In this document: positions 53,651 to 60,760 of the stretch, piece after piece
Layout of the letters: every line of letters begins with the position of its first letter
Position numbering within the stretch: position 1 is the stretch's first letter
From: Bacteroidia bacterium
GTDB lineage: Bacteria > Bacteroidota > Bacteroidia > B-17B0 > Aurantibacillaceae
Length of the DNA stretch: 64,000 nt
NCBI GenBank assembly: GCA_014378485.1
Contig: JACMNO010000025.1
Coordinates: 25,231 to 89,230 of the forward strand
Direction: 5' to 3'
Made by a program: the position numbers and the translations under genes
The notes under the pieces: model-generated
The model's input: the letters and a program-made list of their open reading frames with translations, nothing else
What the model was told of the DNA's origin: nothing
Database searches by the model: none

Positions 53651-53749
53651 TTAAATGCTTTCCCAAACTTCATAATTGGTCGGATATTGCTGATACTTGG
53701 CAATAGCAGGAGCATAACTGGTTGTAATTGCTTTAGGTGGGAACTTAAT
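53651..53749 (-). pseudogene. Possible remnant of a protein-coding gene, 33 codons
   Basis: On the minus strand, directly after the transposase stop codon and in the same frame, 32 codons read through without a stop (IKFPPKAITTSYAPAIAKYQ, then QYPTNYEVWESI) to a TAA at 53651. The composition looks like real protein and unlike random AT-rich sequence, but there is no start codon and I do not recognise the family. It may be the 3' end of a gene cut by transposase insertion, or a lost C-terminal extension of the transposase. Confidence 0.35.
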
Positions 53750-54187
53750 TTATTTGTTATTTAATTCTTTCCAATTGTACTTCTTCATAAACTCTTCCAC
53801 TTCAACACTAAAAGAAGTTTTGGAATGATGTTCCTCTTGATTTTGAATATACTTTTTTATCGTGTCAACCTGCGATTCACTAACAGAGACTGCAAAGTAA
53901 TCATCTTGCCACGAAAATTTAGAGCTACATAAATTATTTTTATTTATCCAAAAAGAAGATTCTCCCTTTATTAATTGTGCTATTTTAGCAATACTTTGTT
54001 CTTTTCCTAACGAAATTAAACAATGCAAATGATCTGTATATCCATTAACAGCCAAAATGAAAATTTCTTTATCCTTACAATTTTGGATAATATGCTCATG
54101 GACTTTTTTCCTGATATCTTTTGTCAGATAAGGTTCTCTGTTTTTTGTTGAGAAAACAAGATGAATCCATATTTTGAGATACGACAT
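53750..54187 (-). CDS. IS200-like / REP-associated tyrosine transposase (HUH, Y1)
   Basis: A 145-residue single-strand DNA transposase. The start MSYLKIWIHLVFSTKNREPY matches the family, so I prefer the ATG at 54187 to one 33 bases upstream. The metal-binding HUH motif is TDHLHCLI (His53, His55) and the catalytic tyrosine is Tyr113 in KKYIQNQEEHH, the typical Y1 helix. These enzymes nick DNA at hairpins. No tnpB or accessory gene is present. The 5' side is packed with hairpins of the form GGC-TAAA-GCC and a tandem array, fitting a RAYT-type domesticated transposase with its REP-like targets. Confidence 0.88.
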   Translation of the reverse strand: MSYLKIWIHLVFSTKNREPYLTKDIRKKVHEHIIQNCKDKEIFILAVNGYTDHLHCLISLGKEQSIAKIAQLIKGESSFWINKNNLCSSKFSWQDDYFAVSVSESQVDTIKKYIQNQEEHHSKTSFSVEVEEFMKKYNWKELNNK

Positions 54188-54195
54188 GTGTGTGT

Positions 54196-54211
54196 TTTGG
54201 CTAAAGCCAAA
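54196..54211. repeat. Hairpin TTTGGC-TAAA-GCCAAA just upstream of the transposase
   Basis: A perfect 6-bp stem with TAAA loop lies 9 bases before the transposase start. It has the same form as the hairpins at 54232, 54453 and 54493 and is a candidate transposase recognition hairpin. Confidence 0.7.
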
Positions 54212-54231
54212 TTTAATCAATATTATTTAAT

Positions 54232-54427
54232 CCGTCTGCTAAAGCAGACGGCAATTGCTGGAACAACCTATTTTGCTACTAAAGTAGACGGCAATTGTTG
54301 GAGCAAATTGGATTGATGATAAAGCAGAAACAATTGTTGGAGCAACTTGTTGTGCTACTAAAGCAGACGGCAATTGTTGGAACAACTTGTTGTGACGCTA
54401 AAGCAGACAGCAATTGTTGGGGACCTT
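54232..54427. repeat. Tandem array of about five 40-bp units led by a perfect hairpin
   Basis: Units starting AAAGCAGACGGCAATTGTTG begin at 54241, 54281, 54321, 54360 and 54400, a strict 39-40 bp period with a few substitutions. Each unit continues with a GGAACAAC-type segment and ends with CTA or similar. In the first unit the preceding CCGTCTGC (54232-54239) pairs perfectly with GCAGACGG (54244-54251) around TAAA; later units keep only the right arm. This is not a CRISPR, because there are no distinct spacers. Confidence 0.75.
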
Positions 54428-54452
54428 GTTCTTCAATAATCACTCAAATTGC

Positions 54453-54506
54453 AGTTGGCTTCAGCCAACTGATAAAATACAAGAAAATATAATTGGCTTT
54501 AGCCAA
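54453..54506. repeat. Two further REP-like hairpins with TTCA/TTTA loops
   Basis: AGTTGGC-TTCA-GCCAACT (54453-54470) and TTGGC-TTTA-GCCAA (54493-54506) are perfect stems that mirror the one at 54196 in inverted orientation (loop TTTA versus TAAA). Together they bracket the tandem array. The second lies 8 bases before the sufS stop. Confidence 0.7.
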
Positions 54507-54513
54507 AATAAAT

Positions 54514-55758
54514 CTAGCTCAACAATCTGATTGATTTTTTAAGCGCCTCGATAAACAAATCAATTTCTTCCACAGTATTATAAAAAGTAAAGGAGGCGCG
54601 GATAGTGCCTGGAATATTATAGAACTGACAAATTGGTTGTGTGCAATGATGACCGCTCCGGATGGCGATACCATATTTATCTAAAAGAGTACCGATATCA
54701 AAAGGGTGAATAGATCCTACATTAAATGATAGAACAGAGGTTCTGTGTTTTGATGAACCATAAATTCTCACCCCTTCAATCTCTGATAATTTTTGAGTAG
54801 CATAATTCATTAAAGTATCTTCATGTTTTTGAATCGCTTCAAAGCCGATAGAATTGACATAATCAATAGCTGCCGCTAAACCAATTCCGCCTTCAATATG
54901 AGGAGTCCCTGCTTCAAATTTTAAGGGTGCATCTGCAAACTCCGTTTTTTGCATCGTTACTGTTTTTATAGTGCCGCCGCCTGTTTGATAAGGGCCAAAT
55001 TTTGTTAACCATTCTTCCTTGGCATATAACACACCAACACCGGTTGGGCCAAATAATTTATGGCCACTGAAGGCATAGAAATCACAATCCAAATCCTGAA
55101 CGTTCGGTTTTAAATGGGAAACAGCTTGCGCGCCATCAATTAAAACTACAGCCCCTCTCCCGTCTCCGCTAAGGGGACATGATAGAGCGCGTATTTGTTT
55201 TATCATTTCCTTCACCGGATTTATTGTTCCGAGTGTATTGGAAATATGAGTGAACGCTACCAGTTTGGTTTTAGAAGTAATTAATTTTGGAAGATCTTCA
55301 AGTATCAATTCTCCGGCCTCATTAATAGGAATATATTTTAGAATGGCTTTTTTTTCTTCACACAACTGTTGCCATGCAACAATATTGCTGTGGTGCTCCA
55401 TTTGTGTAATTAAAATCTCATCGCCTTCAAAAACATTGATCTTACCAAAACAATAAGCAACCAAGTTGATAGATTCAGTTGTTCCTCTGGTAAATATTAT
55501 TTCATTTGCATGAGCAGCATTAATGTGTGCTTGAATGGTTTTGCGCGCCTCTTCGTAAACAATGGTAATTTCTCTGCTTAACGTATGAACACCACGATGA
55601 ATGTTGGCGTTTTGATTAGTGTAATAGTTTGTAATCGCGTCAATAACCGTTTGTGGTTTTTGAGCAGTAGCCCCATTATCAAAATACACCAGTGGTTTTC
55701 CGTTAACTATTCTGTTGAGTATGGGAAAATCTTTGCGTATTTTATGGATATCAAACAT
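54514..55758 (-). CDS. sufS: Cysteine desulfurase SufS
   Basis: A 414-residue PLP enzyme that takes sulfur from cysteine for Fe-S cluster assembly on SufBCD. The PLP-lysine motif YAFSGHKLFGPTG (about 226-238), GAQAVSH upstream and the catalytic cysteine in RSGHHCTQPICQ (about 362-373) identify the SufS group. Odd: between VKEMIKQ and VVLIDGAQ there are about 8-9 more residues than normal (RALSCPLSGDGRGA), encoded by repeat-like DNA with a CCCCT/AGGGG hairpin, in frame. The insertion sits before the active-site strand in a surface loop, so activity may be kept. Last gene of the suf operon, 100 bases after sufD. Confidence 0.95.
   Translation of the reverse strand: MFDIHKIRKDFPILNRIVNGKPLVYFDNGATAQKPQTVIDAITNYYTNQNANIHRGVHTLSREITIVYEEARKTIQAHINAAHANEIIFTRGTTESINLVAYCFGKINVFEGDEILITQMEHHSNIVAWQQLCEEKKAILKYIPINEAGELILEDLPKLITSKTKLVAFTHISNTLGTINPVKEMIKQIRALSCPLSGDGRGAVVLIDGAQAVSHLKPNVQDLDCDFYAFSGHKLFGPTGVGVLYAKEEWLTKFGPYQTGGGTIKTVTMQKTEFADAPLKFEAGTPHIEGGIGLAAAIDYVNSIGFEAIQKHEDTLMNYATQKLSEIEGVRIYGSSKHRTSVLSFNVGSIHPFDIGTLLDKYGIAIRSGHHCTQPICQFYNIPGTIRASFTFYNTVEEIDLFIEALKKSIRLLS
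55150..55178. repeat. Palindromic repeat-like segment inserted in frame in sufS
   Basis: On the plus strand, CAGCCCCTCTCCC, GTCTCCGCTAAGGGGAC spans a CCCCT/AGGGG stem. GC content is well above that of the surrounding gene, and the block has the look of the CCCCTCTCC intergenic repeats of Bacteroidota. It encodes the extra residues of SufS. Confidence 0.5.
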
Positions 55759-55772
55759 ATTTTTTTATTATC

Positions 55773-55859
55773 ATTCTGATCTTGTTTTCAGAATCTTGTT
55801 TTAAATTTCTTGTCTTTTATAAGAGATGCTGAATCACGCTTTAGCGTGGCAGCATAACT
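55773..55859. repeat. Two small palindromes between sufD and sufS
   Basis: ATTCTGA (55773-55779) with TCAGAAT (55788-55794) resembles a frequent Bacteroidota repeat of the ATTCTGAacTTGTTTCAGAAT type. CACGC-TTTA-GCGTG (55835-55848), nested in an outer TGCTG/CAGCA stem, has the same TTTA-loop form as the hairpins near the transposase 1.3 kb away. Confidence 0.5.
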
Positions 55860-55860
55860 A

Positions 55861-57141
55861 TTAAAGTGCTTTTTCAAATAAATGTAGCACTCTTTCTTTT
55901 AAAGAAGCTACTTCTATTTTGTCAATCAATTCCTGTGCGAAGGCCTGTAACAATAATTTACGAGCGTTTTCTTCACCAATACCCCGAGCCTTTAAATAAA
56001 ACAAAGCTTCTGTATCTACCTTGCCCGTTGAGGTTCCGTGCGAACATTTTACATCATCCGCATATATTTCCAGCTGCGGTTTTGTGTTGATGGTGGCATC
56101 ATCGCTCATTAAAATATTTTTACTGCTTTGATACGCATTTGTTTTTTGCGCGTCCTTGCGAACAAATATTTTTCCGTTAAAAGTTCCGGTCGATTTATCT
56201 TTGGCAATACCTTTATATAATTCGTTGCTTTCGCAATTTGGCTTTTGGTGATCGATTAGTGTATGATTATCCACCGACTGAGTTCCATTGGTAATGAATA
56301 AGCCGTTTAAATGTGCTTCACAATTTTCTGCTGCTAATTCTACATTATGATTGTTACGAACCAATTCGCCACTTAATGTATACGTGTTATTTGTATAATT
56401 TGAGTATTTGCTGACCTTTACCTGGTTAGTGTTTACTGAGTAAGATAAAGAGCCCTCGTTTTGAAACGTATAACAAGTAAGCCTTGCGTTTTCTCCAACA
56501 AATTTTTCGCTTACAAAATTAGAGAATACTTTCGATGAACCAATATTGTAAAAACTTTCGATTAATGTTACTTCTGCACTTGCACCAATATGAGTGAAGT
56601 TACGTGCATTGGTTACAAAATTAGAGTTACCACTGTTCACGTAAATAATATGAACTGGCATTGGAATAACATTATTTTTTTCAACCTGAAAAAAGATACC
56701 GTTTCCGCTAAAGGCTGTATTTAAAGCAATCAATGCATCAGTTTCAGATTTTGCCTGAGATGACAATAATTCTTTTTCAGACGAAGATAACTCGGTTAAC
56801 GATTTAATGGTTAATCCTTTCACGATCATTTTTTCGCTTAAGGCTTCGCTATAATTTCCGTTCACCACCACTAAATTAATTGCTTCTTCTAATTTTAGAG
56901 GAGTAATATCATTACTAGTAAGTGTATTCAATTCCTGTTCAACCTGTTTAAATTCTTTTCTTAAAACAGACTCTATGTTACAGTATTTATAATCTTCATG
57001 TTTGTTATTTGGTACACCCTTGCTTTCTAAATGCCTGATCGCAGAAACAATTTCTGCATCTGGCATAAAAGCGATCTTTCCGGCGTGCTTTTGTAATTGC
57101 TCCAGTAAATTATGTGTTATAGTAGATTTTTCGGCTATCAT
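55861..57141 (-). CDS. sufD: Fe-S cluster assembly protein SufD
   Basis: A 426-residue SufD, scaffold subunit of the SufBC2D complex. The C-terminal half carries the right-handed beta-helix of the SUF FeS core, with SVDNHTLIDHQKPNCESNEL, KSTGTFNGKIFVRKDAQKT and the conserved DDVKCSHGTSTGKVD(T) end motif. The N-terminal helical part is variable, as expected. It follows the four-helix-bundle gene (57163-57570) by 21 bases. Confidence 0.95.
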   Translation of the reverse strand: MIAEKSTITHNLLEQLQKHAGKIAFMPDAEIVSAIRHLESKGVPNNKHEDYKYCNIESVLRKEFKQVEQELNTLTSNDITPLKLEEAINLVVVNGNYSEALSEKMIVKGLTIKSLTELSSSEKELLSSQAKSETDALIALNTAFSGNGIFFQVEKNNVIPMPVHIIYVNSGNSNFVTNARNFTHIGASAEVTLIESFYNIGSSKVFSNFVSEKFVGENARLTCYTFQNEGSLSYSVNTNQVKVSKYSNYTNNTYTLSGELVRNNHNVELAAENCEAHLNGLFITNGTQSVDNHTLIDHQKPNCESNELYKGIAKDKSTGTFNGKIFVRKDAQKTNAYQSSKNILMSDDATINTKPQLEIYADDVKCSHGTSTGKVDTEALFYLKARGIGEENARKLLLQAFAQELIDKIEVASLKERVLHLFEKAL

Positions 57142-57162
57142 TTGGTTATGAAAGTTTGTTTG

Positions 57163-57570
57163 TTATGAAAGTTTAGAAAGTTTTTTACTCTCTAAACTAC
57201 TTTTCTTTTGTGTTCTTAAATAAGAGGTAAATCCACTAATTGTTTTGCTTACTGCTAATACCTTATTATTAATAGTGTCAAATTCAGAGGAAGAATTGTA
57301 TTTTTGATTTCTCGCTATATATAATTGAGCTCTTAATTCTCCGGTAGATGCTTTTGCAACTAATAGAAAGTAAATAAATTGATTATTTCCTTCTCGTTCA
57401 AATCCTTCTGCGATATTAGAAACGACTGAAACAGACGCTCGTCTCATCTGATCTTTAAGGCCAAAATCTTTTGAAAACTTCTCATTATTCGAATGTGTAT
57501 ATATTAGATCAGAAAGTTCTAGCGCTTTTTGCCATGCAATAATATCTTCAAATTTTAATATAGTAGCCAT
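57163..57570 (-). CDS. Four helix bundle protein (23S rRNA intervening-sequence family)
   Basis: A 135-residue member of the four-helix-bundle/IVS-protein family. Signatures: LKFEDIIAWQKALELSDLIY at the start, KDFGLKDQMRRASVSVVSNI in helix 2 and the GELRAQLYIA stretch in helix 3. The family was first known from intervening sequences in 23S rRNA genes and is scattered as single genes in Bacteroidota; its biochemical role is unknown, although pentamer formation is described. Here it is wedged between sufC and sufD (17 and 21 base gaps), splitting an otherwise conserved operon. A decayed relative lies between sufA and sufB. Confidence 0.9.
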   Translation of the reverse strand: MATILKFEDIIAWQKALELSDLIYTHSNNEKFSKDFGLKDQMRRASVSVVSNIAEGFEREGNNQFIYFLLVAKASTGELRAQLYIARNQKYNSSSEFDTINNKVLAVSKTISGFTSYLRTQKKSSLESKKLSKLS

Positions 57571-57587
57571 AAAACTTTCAAAACTAA

Positions 57588-58349
57588 TTAACTTTCTAAA
57601 CTTTCAAACTGAGCTTTTATTTCATCATATCCTTTCGCTTCTAACTCGAGAGCCAATTCTTTTCCACCGCTTTTTACAATGCGACCCTTGTAAAGAATAT
57701 GGACAAAATCGGGAACGATGTAATCCAACAAACGTTGGTAGTGAGTAATTAAAATAGTAGCGTTATCTTTTGATTTTAATTTGTTGACGCCGTTTGCTAC
57801 AATACGCAAAGCATCAATATCCAAACCACTATCCGTTTCATCAAGTATCGCTAATTGCGGATTAAGCATGGCCATTTGAAAAATCTCGTTGCGCTTTTTT
57901 TCTCCACCACTAAAGCCCTCGTTAACACCACGACTTGCTAATTTAGAATCAAGTTCAACTAATTTTGATTTATCTTTTACCAAAGCTAAAAAATCCTTGG
58001 CAGGCATTTCTTCGTGTCCGTGATACTTTCTGATTTCATTTAAAGCGGTACGTAAAAAATTAATGTTACTTACTCCCGGAATTTCAACCGGATATTGAAA
58101 CGCTAAAAATAAACCTTCGCGGGCTCTGTCTTCGGGAGAAAGGTCCAATAAGTTTTTCCCATTAAAAGTTACTGTGCCTTCGGTTACATTATAATCTTCT
58201 CTTCCTGCCAAAACGCTTGATAGAGTGGACTTTCCTGAACCATTTGGCCCCATGATCGCATGCACTTCGCCGGCTTTCACTTCTAAATTAATGCCCCTTA
58301 AAATTTCTTTTTCGCCAATTGAGGCATGTAAATTTTTTATTGATATCAT
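57588..58349 (-). CDS. sufC: Fe-S cluster assembly ATPase SufC
   Basis: A 253-residue ABC-type ATPase of the SufBC2D scaffold. Walker A GPNGSGKST (34-42), signature FSGGEKKRNE, Walker B LAILDETDSGLDID and the H-loop ITHYQRLLDYI are all intact. The SufC-type DETDSGLD replaces the DEPTSALD of transport ATPases. It is 4 bases from sufB. Confidence 0.97.
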   Translation of the reverse strand: MISIKNLHASIGEKEILRGINLEVKAGEVHAIMGPNGSGKSTLSSVLAGREDYNVTEGTVTFNGKNLLDLSPEDRAREGLFLAFQYPVEIPGVSNINFLRTALNEIRKYHGHEEMPAKDFLALVKDKSKLVELDSKLASRGVNEGFSGGEKKRNEIFQMAMLNPQLAILDETDSGLDIDALRIVANGVNKLKSKDNATILITHYQRLLDYIVPDFVHILYKGRIVKSGGKELALELEAKGYDEIKAQFESLES

Positions 58350-58353
58350 AATA

Positions 58354-59805
58354 TTATCCTACTGATCCTTCTAAACTAATTGCTAATAATTTTTGTGCCT
58401 CAACAGCAAATTCCATTGGTAATTTATTTAATACTTCTTTGCAATAACCGTTTACAATTAAACCGATTGCTTTTTCGTTATCAATACCACGTTGCTTGCA
58501 ATAGAACAATTGGTCTTCACCAATTTTACTGGTGGTTGCTTCATGTTCTACAACGGCTGTTTTATCTTTAATTTCAATATAAGGAAATGTGTGCGCGCCA
58601 CATTTATCGCCCATTAATAAACTATCACATTGCGAAAAGTTACGGGCATTGCTAGCGCCTTTTTTTATTTGAACCAAGCCTCTGTAACTATTATTACTAA
58701 AACCTGCAGAAATTCCTTTAGATATAATAGTTGAACGTGTGTTCTTACCAATGTGAATCATTTTTGTTCCGGTGTCAGCTTGCTGATAGTTGTTAGTTAG
58801 AGCCACTGAATAAAATTCTCCAACTGAATTATTTCCTTTTAAAATAACAGATGGATATTTCCAGGTCACAGCAGAACCTGTTTCAACCTGTGTCCAACTG
58901 ATCTTGGAATTGTCTTCTAAGCAAATACCTCTTTTAGTTACAAAGTTAAAAATTCCGCCTTTTCCGTTTTTATCACCGGGATACCAGTTTTGAACCGTGC
59001 TGTATTTTACTTCTGCATTTTTGTGAGTGATAATTTCTACTACTGCCGCGTGTAATTGATTCTCATCGCGCTGAGGAGCCGTGCAACCTTCCAGGTAAGA
59101 CACAAACGCATCTTCATCAGCAATAATCAATGTGCGTTCAAACTGACCGGTACCACTGGCGTTGATACGAAAATAAGTTGATAATTCCATCGGTGAACGA
59201 ACTCCTTTTGGAATGTAACAAAATGAACCATCAGTGAATACAGCCGAATTTAGGGCCGCATAAAAATTATCGGTTGGCGGCACCACCATCCCCATGTATT
59301 TCTTTACTAAATCTGGATGATCTTGAACCGCTTCGCTGAACGAACAAAATATAATTCCTTTTTCTGCTAATGTTTCCTTAAAGGTGGTTTTTACAGACAC
59401 GCTATCAAACACAATATCAACTGCAATATTACTTTGTACGCCGGTTAAGCGTTTTTGCTCGTCAATGGAAATCCCTAGTTTTTCAAATGTTTTTAATAAT
59501 TCGGGATCTACTTCATCCAAGCTTGCTAATTCTTTTTTAGGTTTAGGTGCCGAATAATAAATAATGTCTTGGAAATTTGGTTTCGCATATGATACATGTG
59601 CCCAGTGAGGCTCTGTCATATTTTGCCAATTACGATATGCCTTTAAACGAAATTCAAGCATCCACTCCGGCTCATTTTTCTTCGCAGAAATAAATCTAAT
59701 GATGTCTTCGTTTAATCCTTTGGGCGCCTCATCAGCATCAATATCTGTGGTAAAGCCCCATTTATATTCGTTCTGTATGTGTTCTTCTAATATCTCGTTT
59801 GCCAT
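58354..59805 (-). CDS. sufB: Fe-S cluster assembly protein SufB
   Basis: A 483-residue SufB, main scaffold of the SUF system. Recognisable blocks are [14 protein letters not shown] [40 protein letters not shown] with the conserved cysteine, and the C-terminal beta-helix ([40 protein letters not shown]). The first visible gene after sufA and the pseudogene; a 4-base gap to sufC shows tight coupling. Confidence 0.98.
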   Translation of the reverse strand: MANEILEEHIQNEYKWGFTTDIDADEAPKGLNEDIIRFISAKKNEPEWMLEFRLKAYRNWQNMTEPHWAHVSYAKPNFQDIIYYSAPKPKKELASLDEVDPELLKTFEKLGISIDEQKRLTGVQSNIAVDIVFDSVSVKTTFKETLAEKGIIFCSFSEAVQDHPDLVKKYMGMVVPPTDNFYAALNSAVFTDGSFCYIPKGVRSPMELSTYFRINASGTGQFERTLIIADEDAFVSYLEGCTAPQRDENQLHAAVVEIITHKNAEVKYSTVQNWYPGDKNGKGGIFNFVTKRGICLEDNSKISWTQVETGSAVTWKYPSVILKGNNSVGEFYSVALTNNYQQADTGTKMIHIGKNTRSTIISKGISAGFSNNSYRGLVQIKKGASNARNFSQCDSLLMGDKCGAHTFPYIEIKDKTAVVEHEATTSKIGEDQLFYCKQRGIDNEKAIGLIVNGYCKEVLNKLPMEFAVEAQKLLAISLEGSVG

Positions 59806-59845
59806 TGTAGTAGTTCAAAGTTATAGGTTCAAAATTTAAAGCGTG

Positions 59846-60212
59846 TTAGTTTAAAATTTTGAATTTTTTTTCACTCATATTTTTTGTTCCTTTTAATTCC
59901 GCTTGTTTTAAATAATTAATAAATCCTGAAAGCATTTTATTTACTTGTGTAATTTTCTCATATATTAAAATCAATTCCTTTTCATTTATAAAATTTAATT
60001 CTTTAATAATATATAGTTACGCTCTTATCTCTCATCCTTTTGCAATATTTGATATTACTGATATAGATGCTCTTCTTATGTGATCTTTAAGTCTAGAAAC
60101 TTTTTTCAGACTTTCATTTTCAGTAATTTTGTAAATCATTACCGAAGTCTCCTTTGCAGCTATCCAAACATCTAAATCTTCAAATCTTTTTGCTACAGCC
60201 GTTTGTTGAACT
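59846..60212 (-). pseudogene. Decayed four-helix-bundle (IVS family) gene between sufA and sufB
   Basis: This is the only content of the 414-base gap. One minus-strand frame gives VAKRFEDLDVWIAAKETSVM, RLKDHIRRASISVISNIAKG, then TGA, then EIRA, a TAA and LYII, and on to KITQVNKMLSGFINYLKQAE and a final TAA at 59846. These pieces line up in order with the intact relative at 57163-57570 (FEDIIAWQKA, LKDQMRRASVSVVSNIAEG, ELRAQLYIA, TISGFTSYLRTQ). Lesions: no start codon, two in-frame stops and a missing stretch of about 20 codons after the NIAKG segment. The frame begins inside the sufA stop region. Confidence 0.8.
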
Positions 60213-60219
60213 TTGAATC

Positions 60220-60546
60220 TTAAACACTAAATGATTCCCCACAGCCACATGATCGCGTTGCGTTAGGGTTTTTGAAAATAAATCCTTTGCCGTTTAGTCC
60301 TCCACTATAATCTAATTCAGTTCCTACTAAGTATAAAAAGCTTTTACGATCAACTACTACTTTTACTTCGTTGTCTTCAAATAGCTGATCACCTTCTCTT
60401 AAAACATTATCAAATTCCAGATTGTACATTAATCCGGAACAACCGCCTCCATCCACTCCAACACGAATGAAGGTATCAGACGGTTTATTCTCATCTTTTA
60501 TTAAATTGACAGCATGTTCTTTTGCTGCGTTGCTAACTGTTATCAT
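60220..60546 (-). CDS. sufA: HesB/IscA/SufA family Fe-S carrier protein
   Basis: A 108-residue A-type carrier that receives clusters from the SUF scaffold and passes them on to apoproteins. The three conserved cysteines are present: Cys36 in GGGCSGLMYN, and Cys100 and Cys102 in SCGCGESF at the C-terminus. It is the first gene of the suf operon and is preceded by a strong promoter-operator region. ErpA-type function cannot be excluded, but operon position favours SufA. Confidence 0.95.
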   Translation of the reverse strand: MITVSNAAKEHAVNLIKDENKPSDTFIRVGVDGGGCSGLMYNLEFDNVLREGDQLFEDNEVKVVVDRKSFLYLVGTELDYSGGLNGKGFIFKNPNATRSCGCGESFSV

Positions 60547-60613
60547 ATTGTAAGTAATTAGTTGTTAGTTACTTGATTCCTTATCTTTAATTAGATTAAT
60601 TCTAATATAAGTT

Positions 60614-60645
60614 CAAATATACCACTTTTAGGGTATATTTGCAAA
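60614..60645 (-). promoter_or_regulatory. Promoter of the suf operon with overlapping palindromic operator
   Basis: On the minus strand, TTTG (60645-60642) and TATATTTG (60621-60614) are 20 bases apart, an excellent -33/-7 pair. The same bases form a perfect inverted repeat: CAAATATACC (60614-60623), 8-base spacer, GGTATATTTG (60632-60641). Its central 18 bases (60619-60636) equal, on the opposite strand, the site upstream of feoA at 38271-38288. A protein bound here would block the -7 box. Confidence 0.8.
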
Positions 60646-60760
60646 TATTTTGGATAATTTAGCTAACGTAAAATTTTCTCGTTTCTAGGGAGAAATTGGC
60701 TTAAATCGAGATAAAAAAGTGGTTATACTAAATAAAATAACAGAATAAACTTATAATAAT

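Noticed and set aside
54241..54427. Possible CRISPR array in the 40-bp periodic repeats
   Set aside because: The whole period is repeated, so there are no unique spacers, and no cas genes are near. A simple tandem array fits better.
53750..54506. Complete IS200/IS605 insertion sequence with tnpB
   Set aside because: Only the Y1 transposase is present, no TnpB frame exists, and no matching left and right ends could be drawn around the gene.
60614..60641. IscR type 2 binding site over the suf promoter
   Set aside because: The CC and GG pairs are 8 bases apart here, whereas the type 2 site as I recall it needs about 13. No Rrf2 regulator gene is adjacent.
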